Below, piece by piece: positions 47,801-59,306 of a stretch of 64,000 bases of DNA. The position numbers were made by a program, and so were the translations under genes. This DNA is from Mya arenaria (Eukaryota; Mollusca; Bivalvia; Myida; Myidae). Under the pieces are notes generated by a model. That model saw only the letters and a program-made list of their open reading frames with translations. It made no database searches and was not told where the DNA came from. Within the stretch, counting starts at the first letter, position 1, and the number at the start of each line of letters is the position of its first letter. The stretch covers positions 5,535,001 to 5,599,000 of the forward strand of contig NC_069135.1 of assembly GCF_026914265.1 (NCBI RefSeq), read 5' to 3'.

Positions 47801-50800
47801 TTGATCGTATAAGTATTTTAGATAGACGGATAGTTACCTAAATGAATAAAAAATAAATATATATATTTTTCCAGTCGTCTATGGTATTACAACCGGTTTT
47901 GGTAAATTCGCAAGGACCGTCATTGGCAAAGAAAAACTTGTGTAAGTATCGCTGTAGCTTTAGTTAATAGAACTTCAAATAAATGAATGCAGTGTAAAAA
48001 CATTCAGTTTCACAAATTTACTCCAACTCGATGATTTTATTCCCTCTTTCGTGATTTTTGCATGAACTATTCTTTTTCAGAGAGTTGCAGGAAAATCTCA
48101 TCCGTTCTCATGCGGCGGGTATGTATCAATAAGATTCGTAATACTGAGCAATGATTCAAATGCATGTTGGTACACTGTCTCTATGTGTAGACCTTTGCAA
48201 TATTTATGGATAGTGCATGGTATTAAACAATCATAAGAAGGGTGAATCAGTCGTTTATGTGAGTTCAACTTTCATCCAAGAGGTCGTGGGTGTAAAACCC
48301 AGTGGCAAAATAGAAACTCGCAAAATAAACTTGTGGCGTCCCTACTCCTAAATCACAAAAGCAGTCGCTTTTCATGTTCCGTTTACCAGGTGTGGGAAAC
48401 CCTCTGTCGCCCGAGCGGACACGGATGCTACTGGCACTCCGAATCAACGTGCTGGCCAAGGGCTACAGCGGTATATCACCGGAAAACCTCAAAAAGTACA
48501 TTGCAGCATTTAACGGTTAGTTTGTAGCGTTTTATGCCATATTATCGCGTAGTCTAGAACTTCACGTGTCTAGCGTGCCGTTGTATACACGCGCATGTAT
48601 ACAAAGAAAGGACGCACTTTCATTGCATGACTTATCAAAAACGTGAAAACAGGTACCAATCCTAACCCTTACCTTAGGTTCCACGTAAAATCAACGTAAC
48701 AACATTTTTAAGCAAAGTAAGCATCCGGCCTTTACCGAAGAACGTTTCCTGTATGTTAGTAATGCTTCACCCTTTGCAATAAATTCACGAAATTTTACCA
48801 TTTCACCTTTCACCACCATTTAGCCTCGTGCCTGCCTTGGGTTCCGGAAAAGGGGACGGTAGGTGCAAGCGGAGACCTGGCGCCCCTGTCCCACCTTGCC
48901 CTGGGGATGATGGGGGAGGGCAAGATGTGGAGCCCCAACAGTGGATGGGCGGACGCCAAATACGTAAAAAACTATATAATTTTCTACCTTGTCTGATTTT
49001 TGAAGAAAGCATGAAAGTATTGCATTACCGTCATCGTCGGCAAAAGCGTCATCGTCGGCGACCCGGTGGTCGTGCAAACACTTCTCATAAATCTGATTTG
49101 TGTTCTAAGGTACCTGTGGTAACTATCAAGGCCTATTAGAATATGTTATAGTTAAGTTATTCCCCCTTAGGGCCTGAATATAAAACGAAAACGGACGAGC
49201 CTGTCAGAACGCTTTGAAATACGGCCATGGACATTCATTCCTCTGTTAGATAGACATTGACATGTAGATGACCCCCCCCCCTTTTTATGGGGGGGGGGGG
49301 GTCAGTAGATCAACAGAAAAGGTCACAGACAACAGGTATTTGTAAAATATTGTCCACACAGTATCTCGAGAACCGGTCGACCTAAACAGTGAAACTATAT
49401 TTAGCCCACTTATCTTCTGATTCAGAAGGGCCAAGGTTAATGTCATGGAAAACTTTGTCTGAACCAGAATATTTAGAACAAGGCCAATCTCGTCTGCCTA
49501 GTAGATTGCCGCTTTTATTGTGAGGATCCGAAGGGCAAAGATCAAGGTCACGGTCATAATTGTTTTGAAATCGTTGTCCGCTCAAAAATTCTGTAGCACA
49601 TATTTCTTTCGAAGCGGCTCTCAGGCGGCATATTGTTTACTAAGATCTCTATTTTTTTCATTTTGGAGTATACTATTTTCCCTTTTCTTGGCCAATGAAA
49701 ATACAATGTATCTGGAAAAAAATATTATCATCGTCAGATAAACGTTTTTGGAGTGCTCCGTGGTGTTTAAAGAACTTAGTTATAAGGATTGATTAAACTG
49801 AACGCAAAAATTTGATAATCATCCAGATAGAATAATGAATAGTGCGGGCCTTTATAATTAATACTGTTTATGGTGTAGTAAGATATGTTTTCTTTCCAGG
49901 TTTTAGAGTCCAACAACCTGGAACCGATCAAGCTCGGACCTAAAGAGGTGAATATAACTATGACTAGAACTCTATCTGAACTCAGAATTTTAATGGTTTT
50001 AAATCATAGCCAGTCAGGCCTTGACCCCTGTGGCGAACAAGGTCAACGTTGTTAGTTTGACTACTGGACTCGTTACTGTTCCTGTAGTTTCTAATGTAGT
50101 TTGTTAAGCATACGACCGTATTCAGCATGAAGTAAAGCAAGCCATTTTGTTTTATTTCATTTAATCATCCTGGAAGTTTTGTTTTATGTCTGACTGAATT
50201 GAATCGTATACGAACTATTTTCAGGGCCTGGCTCTGATCAACGGTACACAGTTGATCACATCTCTCGGTGCTGAAGGTACGATAACATGATTTGTTTACT
50301 AAGACTATAACGCATTTGCCCAGTTCTCAGTCTTATATTTCACGGTGTGTGTTTTTTATGTCACAGCGGTTGAGCGGTCGGATGCGGTGTGTCGACAAGC
50401 GGATGTGATTGCAGCCCTGTCGCTGGAAGTTCTTAAGGGAACAACCAGGGCCTTCGACAGCAGTAAGTGTTCATTTTTTCTACCGAAGTTTGGGTTTAAA
50501 CATGATGTTACTAAATACATTGATCCGTAGTGTCAATTTTCTAAATTTCTCAAACATGGTCGATACCGATTCTTCTGTATTTTATTAGTCCGACATGTTC
50601 CGAATTTCAGACATACACCGAGTGAGGCCCCATCCGGGCCAAATCAGTGTTGCCAGACGCATAAGGTCCCTACTGCATTCTGAAACCTACCCGTCCGAGA
50701 TCGCAGGTAATTAATAAGTTACTAGAATCGTATTTGGCCTTCATAATCTGTATAGGTAACTGAAGTTACATTGATGCTAGAACATAAAAAATATGTGGAT

Positions 50801-53800
50801 TTGATTTCAATATTTTGATATACATTCAAACCTGTATTAAGTGGCCACCTTAGGGAAAAGGTCAAAGTGGCTGCTCAAGACAGGTGGTCACTTAATCCAG
50901 CTTGCAAAGCTAAGCTTTGTTTAAACAGAGACCGGTTATATATCTAAACAACCATGCACCTCACACAACCAGTATTATTAGTACCGGCCATTATCATTAA
51001 AGAAGTTTAAATACAAATGTAGATACATTTACCTTATTGCAAGATCATAAATTGCAGTAGATGAATGTTTATTCGTAGCATAAACAAAACGAAAACACAC
51101 CAAAAGTCAGTCCACATAACTACATTTACAAGTTCACTTATAAGTAATAAGTTAAGTAATGTACTTGGATATGAACATTCGCATACATGTTACAGAGAGC
51201 CATCGGTTCTGTGACAGAGTACAGGATGCGTACACACTGCGTTGTTTGCCTCAAGTAAGTTTTAAATTTGTGATCCTCCATAGAATGCGGAACAGGTCGT
51301 GTTTAAAACATTAGTTCACAGAAACAGATTGGGGCGGATCCAGGATTTAACTTGAAAGGGGGGAATAACTTAGGGTAGTAACCTTTCTACTTGCGTACCT
51401 CCCTCAGAACCGAAACTTATTTGGTTTCAAGTGTTGACAAAGGGTATTGGAGTTCTCCCAAAAGAAAATGTTAACAATTTCTAATCCGAAATGGCACTGC
51501 GTATTTTATTTATCTTTCTTCACCTTTATTGTAATGAAAAGTAAACATGGACGATACTAGGGTGCGAGCACCGGGTGCTCCCCCCTTGGATACGTTAGTG
51601 CAAACATATACAGTCGAGCCCCTTTGGCTCGAACTCCGAGGGACTGGCGAAAATACCTCGAGCCTCGGAAAATTCGAGCCAAGCGGTAATGCTCACCTTC
51701 AGTTTCATGAAATCAGTCCTTTACATCCACTTCGAGCCAACGAGGAATTCGAGCCAAGCGAGTTCGAGCCAACAGGATTCGAATGTACATATATTTGAAA
51801 TTACATATACAGTTTCGATTATTAAAAAATCAATTAATGCGAATAAAGTACATGCGTACTTGGAAATGGTATTTTCCTTAGAATGTCTAGCAAGATTTAA
51901 TAAGGACGTCGAAGTCTATCAAATTTCATTTACTGGTATAAAACCTGCGGCAAACAGTTTGGGTTTTTTTTTTGATTTTTTTTATTCTTTCACAAGTGTT
52001 TCACTCATGCAGGTACATGGAATAGTGAAAGACACCGTGGATTTCGTACGCGGAGTGCTAACTACAGAACTCAACAGCGCCACCGATAACCCCGTATCCT
52101 TCACCGATATTTAACAGGGCTTAAACGGGATCAACGGTGGTGTAACTGTCTTTATCAGTGTCACCAACAGCCGCGGCAAGCCTTTAATTCCCAGGATGCG
52201 AATTGACTCGATCATATTTACACCAATGAACGGCTATTGACTTACATATCATCGGGCAAGATATGGACTTTTAAATTTGTCTTTGGTAAAATCAATGGGG
52301 CAAATGAGGCCCATACACAAGGTCACACAGTGTTACCCGCCATGACGCCACAACGACCTGTTTTTTTAATGTAATAAGTGACATGAGATAGAAGTAACTG
52401 TAATTCCCAGTGCAATAAGTGCAGTATATTATATATGTCTTAGATTGTAGCCAGTTTTTAGCAGGCGGGAAAAACAATACTCATATCTTCTAAGTTGTAA
52501 AACTATCTATCTTGTGAATCGAGTGTGGTATGTAGGTTATAATCTAGATCAATTATATATAAATATTGTATCTTCTGTATTTTTGTTTGTTCCTTAATAT
52601 ATCTAAGATGGTGTTTGCAGAACAACAGGAAATCATATCTGGGGGCAATTTCCACGGAGAATATCCTGCTAAAGTACGAAACGTTGTACATATTGACTCC
52701 ACTCCGAGACAGATTCAATATAAATCAGTAGAAACTTTAAATAAAACTCTTGATTAATAAGCACGTCCTTTATATAAACGCTACTGTATACATGTTTGTT
52801 TTTGTTTTGTTTTAAATTTCGAGTCTGCTTAGTAGAGCAAAATATTTGAATTATCCATTCTATCAGAATCTCAGATCTTAGATGTAGAAAAAATCCTATT
52901 CGAATTTAAGTTATGAAATCAATATAGCTATTAAAGTATTAATAAACTAATGACACCAGTCCCGAAATAACCCTCCCCTCTCCCCGGGCCTCCTCCAGGT
53001 TCTGGACTATCTTGCCATTGGCGTGCACGAGTTGGCGAACATCAGCGAGCGCCGCATTGAGAGGCTTGTTAACCCAGGTATACCTCGCAAAATTATATGA
53101 GCGTTTCAAGAATATCCTAAATCGTATCTCTTTGATTTCGGAGATTAATATAAAGCATGAAACCGCCACATCTCCCCGATATGAGTAGACACCAGAATCC
53201 TTATAGGGATTCGAACTCGAGATGTATTTATAAGTAATATACCATTGAAAGTAATATTTTATCCCATTATTCCACTTTAAGTTGGGCATTTGACGGACGT
53301 AAAGCTTTAATCAAGGTCCTGGTAAATTGGTGTTCGATAAATTGTTTTGTTAAGAAACGGATTTAAGTGTCAATATTGACTGATAATAAATACATGCGTT
53401 CACCTTATCGATCCATCGGACATACACTGTATTATTGTACAGTTCCTCCAGATAAGTGTTGACTGTTCTTTTTCTGTAACTTATCCCTTTCCTATATGTA
53501 GCGTACAGCGAGTTGCCGGCGTTCCTCACCCAAGAAGGCGGGCTCAACTCGGGCTTTATGATCGCTCACTGCACTGCTGCCGCCCTTGGTGAGAATGTAC
53601 ACTATAATAATTTGAGCGGATGGTTCGGATTATATAATGTTATTTATGCATTAATTTATCACGACCTGGACATCTGATGATTTTGTACCTCTTAGCATGA
53701 TCATAGTTGACAACGGCCACTGAGCTTCATACTGTATTTCCCGTCGCATTATTAGGGCTGACACCCTCTAATCTACTTTTGCTACCGGTATTCAGGGGCT

Positions 53801-56800
53801 TTATACGGATTTCCCTTGAATCAAGAGAGTGGGTTCAGGGTTCGAAGACACTCAAGATAAGCAGGACCTTATGACCATTAAATAACATTGGATTTGGGTA
53901 GAAAATAAAGAAGTTTATAGTACATTAAATGTGCATTGTGTGTGCTGTGTGTTGGTGATCCTCAGCGTTCACACACGTTCATGTCGTTTTGATACAATTT
54001 AATTTCCATATGTATGCACTTTATTTATAACGGTAACTCCCAACACGATTTAGTGTCGGAGAACAAGGTGCTTTGTCATCCGGCGTCCGTGGACTCTCTG
54101 ACGACGAGCGCCGGAACTGAGGACCACGTGTCCATGGGAGGTTTCGCCGCCCGGAAGGCTGTCACCGTCGTGGAGCACGTTGAACAGGGTAAAAACTATG
54201 TATGAAATGGTGGCCGAAACATGCATGAAGTATAAAGCTGTATCAACCATTTATGGACCAACTTTTAAAGACCAATCATGCACCAGTCAATTGTAACCAT
54301 GCCTTCCACCCGGCCAGGTCCGGGGATATCGGGGAAAATGGGCCGTGTTTTTAACTCTCGGGTGGCCGTACTTAGGATGTCCCAGGGGCGCGGGGCATTT
54401 GGCGGGGATTTTACCAGAGGTATGTCCCCGCAGGGAAGGGATTTTACTCGAGATTGGCTGGACCGAAAGTCATATTCCCCGCTATTCCCCGGACCTGGGG
54501 TCGGGGCCATGGTTACAACTAGTGCATTACATTCTGACGCAGTTTTACAATGTAGGACATGAAGTGTATTGACATTGTACAGTTTTGAAAGTGTATAAGT
54601 ATATCATAAAACATTTTAGAAAATAGTTTTTAAAACAAACAATGCCTCTCTTGTACGGTCACAGTGTTGGCTATCGAGTTGCTGTGCGCATGTCAGGCCA
54701 TTGAGTTCCTGAGGCCGCTCAAGTCCACGGCGCCTCTGGAGGCCGTGTATAAACTAGTCAGGACAGTAGCCGGGTAAGGGTTTAGAAATAAACGTGAACA
54801 CGAACAGGTTCTAAGTGACATAGATATAGAAAACAAATGGGACCTATGATTGTACTGGTATTCATTACATGTCGCACGACATAATTCCTGCCCCACAGTT
54901 ATAGATAAATACGCAATTCCTAGGGCCAAACAATATACATTCATATATTGTTGTATCTCTCGCGAATAAAAAGGATACAACGAATGCTATTTTCAGTATG
55001 AACGTTCTCAGTTTACTTTCTTTTAATGTTTTGAGAAGATTCAATATTGTCAACTGAGATCTATACATTTGTTAAGACCTCGACCTTTGTACATTGTAGA
55101 CCGTGGATCAAGGACCGGTACATGGCCCCGGACATTGACGCCGTCACCAAACTTATTCAGGACGAAAAGGTATGACGGCAAACTACACTGTATTAAAGTG
55201 AATACTCGTTTAATGTGTCATGCCTTAGTTTAGGTATTACCTGACCAGAGGTCGCCCAAACAATGGTAGCGGTTGTCTCGACCCTCGACTCAAATTCAAT
55301 ACGGACACTTTATACGGATTCACTCCTATGATCCGTAGTTTTTAGTTCTATGCAAAGGCAACAATTTTGCACAATTGTTGACCATGACATACAGACCCGG
55401 AATTAAATTATATTTACATGTAGATGATTTCATGAACTGGCGTTTTTCAGTTCCGGTTATTTGACCCATCAATTATGACAAGTAAATGACATTCTCGGAA
55501 CAACAACAAACTACACACAGCATGTTTCTTGATGATGATGTAAGCCCCCGTACCACTTGCGTACCGAATACATGCATTCTACCCGACTATTTAACGTCAC
55601 CTTAGTGCAATAACTCAATAATTGCATAGAGAAATAGATGCAGATATTGCGTTCTTGCACTAAGGTGACGATTAGAACTACTGTGTATACTGACTCAACT
55701 CAACTATACTCAACTATACTTTATTGTAAATAAAGGCCTCCGGCCCAGAATACAACATAACATTGTAAATAGTATATAATTGAAACAGTCTCCCCTTGCT
55801 ATCTCGATTATATATCGGTTTTTAATAGCAATCATTATTTTTGAAACATAGTATGCTACTTGCTTTAAAGTGTATGCATCTTGGGTACTCATTAAGTTAA
55901 TAAATGTTGACTGACATGTCTGACCATTGAACCAATTAAAAAGGTAATTTGTTCTTATTTCCCCGTATTGAGGACACTCAAAAAAGGCATGATACTCATT
56001 TTCAATAATCTGTAGGTTCAGACGTGTGAGACAATAAAAACAGATGCAATCATTACGCTGAACATTATAATGTCTGCCTAATTCTATATTTAGTTTATGG
56101 TTATAGCATCTAAATCGTGCTAGTGATCGCCTTATCTGAAATGGTATGTTAATGAATAAGTACTTTTCAGATTTTAATAACGATTTAAAGCATGTATAAG
56201 TATCGGAGCGCGAAGAGCTATCGATATCGTTATGCCAACTTTGCGCCATACAGTCTGTAACACGCTGTTTGAATGAATATAAAAACATGGTCATGTCCCC
56301 GACATCTTGTGCAACCCAAACATACCCAAACCCAAACCTAAACAGCAAATCTTTAATTCAAGTTGCCCATGTTCGTCTTCCAATGTCGTCTAAGGATTAC
56401 AACATTAAATAACAGTTTACTGGAAACTATGGATTGGCATTTGCAGCAATGTACACCAATATTTGATACATTTATAATGATATATAGTGCAAAGTGGAAG
56501 ACGTCTGCATTCACCCTATACCTTGCTATTATTTATACTAGAATTAACACCCAAAAAGTATCTGCAAAACTCTACATGTGATCGTTCAATTATTTCACTG
56601 TGTTCATAGCCCCATATTTCAGACCCGAAGGTGAGTATTGGGGTGACCATGCTATCAAACAATTTAAAAATATCGGAATGGGTAAAATATCCAAATGGTT
56701 TTTGGTATTGTCTGATAGAGAGGCTAGCCTTGCGAGCCTGTGATGCCAATATTGTTTTAGCTGCGATCCATGATAATTTTGGTGTAAATAATAAGCCCAT

Positions 56801-58683
56801 GTATTTATAAATTGACACAGTATTGACTTCTTCACCGTTTAAAAACCATTTCTCGTAACTGCGCAATGCCCCCCCCCCATTCCTAAAGACAATAAATTCT
56901 GTCTTTTTTAGGTTTACTTGCATGCCGGTATCATGGCAAAAACTTGAAATTGCATTGAGTTGTAATTGAAGGTTATATGCTGTATCCGCACGGTTCGCTA
57001 TATCGTCAGCATACATGAGACAGTAAATATCTGGAATATTATTGGTAATGAAAATGCCATTCCTGCATTTTTCTCTTATATATGCAACTAAATCATTAAT
57101 ATAAAGAGAAAATATTATCGGAGAATTCAAATCACCTTGTCTAGTGCCTAAATTACATAAAAATCCTTGAGTAATAGTATTTCTCTCTTTTACAACATGT
57201 GCACGTAGTTTCGAGTACATGGATGTCAGTACTTCTAATAATTTCCCATTCATACCTTTCCCTGCCAAACTAGAGAACAACTTAAAGTGTACTAATGAAT
57301 CAAACGCCTTTTTAAAATCGACGTAAAGAACATAGAAACGACCACGTGGCCTTGTAATATACTTTTGAACCATACTTTGTAGGCAAAATAAGTTATCCAC
57401 GACCGAATACCCCGACCTAAATCCCGCCTGTGATTCCTCAATAATATTCTGAGTATCCGCCCAAGCATATATGCGGTCGTTTATAATACTTGAGAATACT
57501 TGATACATAACATTTATTACATAACATACATTTGGGTCTTACTTGCAACATGATTTAAAGATCGGAGCAATAATACTTTCACTCCAAGAATCTGGAAATT
57601 CACAAATCGGTGTTATACTAGGGATAGTGTTTTTATAGAATTCTGCCCCTATTCCATCTTTACCGTGTGATTTGCCTATTTTTAATTTCTTTAAACTGTT
57701 CTCTATCTCGTCATTTGAAATAGGACGATTTAAATGATCGTTGACGGCAGCGGTCGCGTTTTGGAATACTATTAGAATTAATATTTTCAATCGGTACCTG
57801 ATTTTCCTTGTATAATAACGATTTAAATTACTTTGTCCAGTCGTTAGGTGAAATAACATTACTCTCCAATGAATGCGCTTTTGAGCATTTTACTAACCGC
57901 CAAAATGTCTTAGGATTATCTCTAGACCGTATAAGTGATGCGCGTTAATTTCTTATAAGACAACTTTTTTGCCGTACATAGATTTTTAAACGATGTTCTA
58001 CGCGCCTAATAATTAAGAAAATCTTGTTATTATTCGTCCATCGAAAACGTCTCAAAGATGAATATTTATCCCTCTTTGCCTGTGTACAACTTAAATCCCA
58101 CCATGCTGGTTGGGAACAGCTAAACTTTTTCCCCGATCCACCACGCATATTCACAGCGGACATCGTATATAAATGTACTATTATAGCTAACGCATCATTA
58201 ATATTCCCCCTTATTGAATGTATAATATCATCTTTCAAAGTATCAAAATTGTTTTGAAATATTCGATTAAAATTATCCGACTAATTCCACATTTTGAGTG
58301 TCTGCGTTCCATCCTCTTGATTCGCTAATTTTTCCCTTAAAAAGCTTCCTCAATAATGCGTAACAGTGGGAGGGGCACCCTTTTATTAATTATTCTCAAG
58401 TTCAAATTACTATTTAGACTAGAATTGATCCAAAGAACGACCATTTGACTGTCTTGCATGTACTGAAGTATTCCCTGAAATTCCCCACTGTTACTAGGGT
58501 AAGGGTCAGTTTAATGCTTCTTGTATCCCCCTTCAGGTGTGGCACACGGTTAAGCCGTTGATTGAGAACTACCACGCCACCCAGGTCATCGAGACACGAG
58601 TGCTCTCCCCTACCACCGCAATGAGGACGGAGGGACCCGCACCCAAGCGCCGCCGTGTCGCATCGGAACGCAAGGGGAAATAA
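43177..58683 (+). CDS. HAL: Histidine ammonia-lyase, 22 exons, 658 aa
   Basis: Exons: 43177-43411, 43816-43882, 44531-44561, 44990-45064, 46808-46880, 47875-47941, 48081-48118, 48390-48515, 48824-48963, 49900-49947, 50225-50276, 50367-50462, 50611-50706, 51196-51254, 52013-52093, 52608-52673, 52999-53077, 53502-53588, 54054-54188, 54665-54773, 55100-55169, 58537-58683. They sum to 1977 nt in one frame. The enzyme deaminates histidine to trans-urocanate in the cytosol. The Ala-Ser-Gly triad that forms the MIO cofactor is at residues 252-254 (codons 48865-48873, in [15 protein letters not shown]). Other family stretches: [47 protein letters not shown]. Length equals human HAL (657). The C terminus ends in PKRRRV, unusual for the family. 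Exons 2 and 3 are the least conserved and least sure. Introns hold MITEs, a purine tract and an antisense LINE. Confidence 0.96.
44566..44940. repeat. Polypyrimidine (CTT)n tract, about 375 bp, in HAL intron 3
   Basis: Nearly all C and T on this strand, mostly CTT/TTC triplets, with a central TCG/CCG/CAT-triplet part (about 44755-44850). It ends only about 50 bp before HAL exon 4. The 102-codon lysine-rich frame on the other strand is a by-product. Confidence 0.95.
45770..46250. repeat. Decayed dispersed repeat with TTCCCACGAC words, HAL intron 4
   Basis: Several loosely similar stretches (GGCCACGTATTTCTTAC, GTCGTGACCACATATTAC, TTCCCACGACATATTG, GGAACGAGATACTA) recall the 21-bp repeat at 371-560 in both orientations. 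Origin unclear. Confidence 0.4.
47086..47723. mobile_element. 638-bp MULE-like MITE with 9-bp target duplication, HAL intron 5
   Basis: Long inverted ends (about 100 bp) run GAG, then GGATRATATCC, poly-C, GGATGATTGCCCCC, AGACATTAGCCCCTAGGACC. Direct repeats AGCTTGCGC flank it at 47077-47085 and 47724-47732. The core is AT-rich without a gene. Nine-base duplications with long inverted ends fit Mutator-like elements. Confidence 0.85.
49262..49312. repeat. Poly-C/poly-G hairpin, HAL intron 9
   Basis: A C-run, TTTTTAT, then a matching G-run, framed by GATGAC and GTCAGTAGATC. It could fold into a GC stem or quadruplex. Confidence 0.8.
50828..50925. mobile_element. Fragment of a CAAACCTGTATTAAGTGGCC repeat, HAL intron 13
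   Basis: Starts TTCAAACCTGTATTAAGTGG and includes GGTGGTCACTTAATCCAGCT in inverted orientation, as in short Tc1-like MITEs. The outer right end is not found. Confidence 0.5.
51611..51785. mobile_element. 175-bp MITE with TA target site, HAL intron 14
   Basis: Ends CAGTCGAGCCCCTTTGGCTC and complement of CATTCGAATCCTGTTGGCTC, flanked by TA on both sides. It is built of TTCGAGCCAA words repeated in both orientations. CAGT ends with TA duplication resemble the element in SNRPF intron 1, but the sequence differs. Confidence 0.8.
54278..54527. mobile_element. MITE, ATGCACCAGTC family, copy 4, HAL intron 19
   Basis: Intact left end and GC-rich interior; the right end is worn (GGTTACAACTAGTGCAT). 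About 90 bp downstream of the HAL exon 19 donor. Confidence 0.8.
55588..55666. repeat. Short fold-back, HAL intron 21
   Basis: ACGTCACCTTAGTGCAA and TTGCACTAAGGTGACG form a perfect stem of about 15 bp around a roughly 45-base AT-rich loop that holds a second weak repeat (AATTGCATAGA/AGATGCAGATATTGC). It lies about 20 bp from the 3' end of the LINE. Confidence 0.7.
55690..58262 (-). mobile_element. 5'-truncated LINE (non-LTR retrotransposon), antisense in HAL intron 21
   Basis: In element order: a pre-RT segment (58238-57945, [17 protein letters not shown]), the RT N-terminal part (57859-57539, [16 protein letters not shown]), the RT core (57508-56516) and a C-terminal zinc-knuckle-like region (56348-55710, CFYCLTRL then [12 protein letters not shown]). 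The RT has motif [11 protein letters not shown], motif B-like [20 protein letters not shown] and the catalytic YADD in CLMYADDIA. The frame is broken between these parts and no endonuclease remains. The 3' end runs into a short ACTCAACTAT tandem. The clade is unclear, perhaps CR1/Jockey-like. The fairly intact RT suggests moderate age. Confidence 0.85.
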
Positions 58684-59120
58684 GGATATATATTTTTATG
58701 TTAATGGACTAAAGTGCTGTCTTCATTTCGTTGAGAACTTGTTGACTAGAGTGTGGTTATTGGTTGTTGCATGTAAATAAGTTAAAAACACAAATCCCTC
58801 TTTCCGTTCCATATAAACGTTTGATGGTACTGTCAGTGATTCATTTTTAAATCTGCTTGGGCAAGAATTTAGGATACACAAGTTAAAAATCCGTTGTTGT
58901 TTTTGTTGTTTTATGTTCACACATATAAAACTGTGGGCCACGAGAAAGCAAATGAGGGCCCCGGGCATAGTTTTGTGAATACAAATTTACTTCATAAATA
59001 TACATCCTGTGTATGCACGTGTAAAAACTATGGGTAATTGAGAGAGGAGCTCGGTACGTGCAGCAAAATGAATCACCGCCGGTATTATGTTGCTTATGTT
59101 ATTCTTTGAAACTTGTTTGC

Positions 59121-59126
59121 AATAAA
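59121..59126 (+). terminator. Likely HAL poly(A) signal
   Basis: AATAAA about 440 bp past the HAL stop codon. The facing AMDHD1 signal starts at 59198 on the other strand, so the two transcripts probably end within tens of bases of each other. Confidence 0.5.
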
Positions 59127-59192
59127 TGGTCATGGTTATAATTCTACAGTGTCCCTTTCCTTTAATTAAGACATACAACAAAAAGGTGAAAG

Positions 59193-59198
59193 TTTATT
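59193..59198 (-). terminator. Likely AMDHD1 poly(A) signal
   Basis: AATAAA on the minus strand, about 110 bp past the AMDHD1 stop codon. Confidence 0.55.
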
Positions 59199-59306
59199 GT
59201 TGAAGATGCCAAAACAAATCGGTTGTACATCTAACGAATAGATAGCAAAGCTATTATTCCAATAGTATTAGCGAAACTCGATTGCCATTTATGCGGCGAG
59301 GACGAT

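Noticed and set aside
48828-49139. 103-codon plus-strand frame overlapping HAL exon 9
   Set aside because: It is in a different frame from the exon encoding the conserved ASGD region and runs into the intron.
51547-52114. Two overlapping frames spanning HAL exon 15
   Set aside because: Only 52013-52093 ([12 protein letters not shown]...NSATDNP) is an exon; the upstream part is a MITE and intron sequence.
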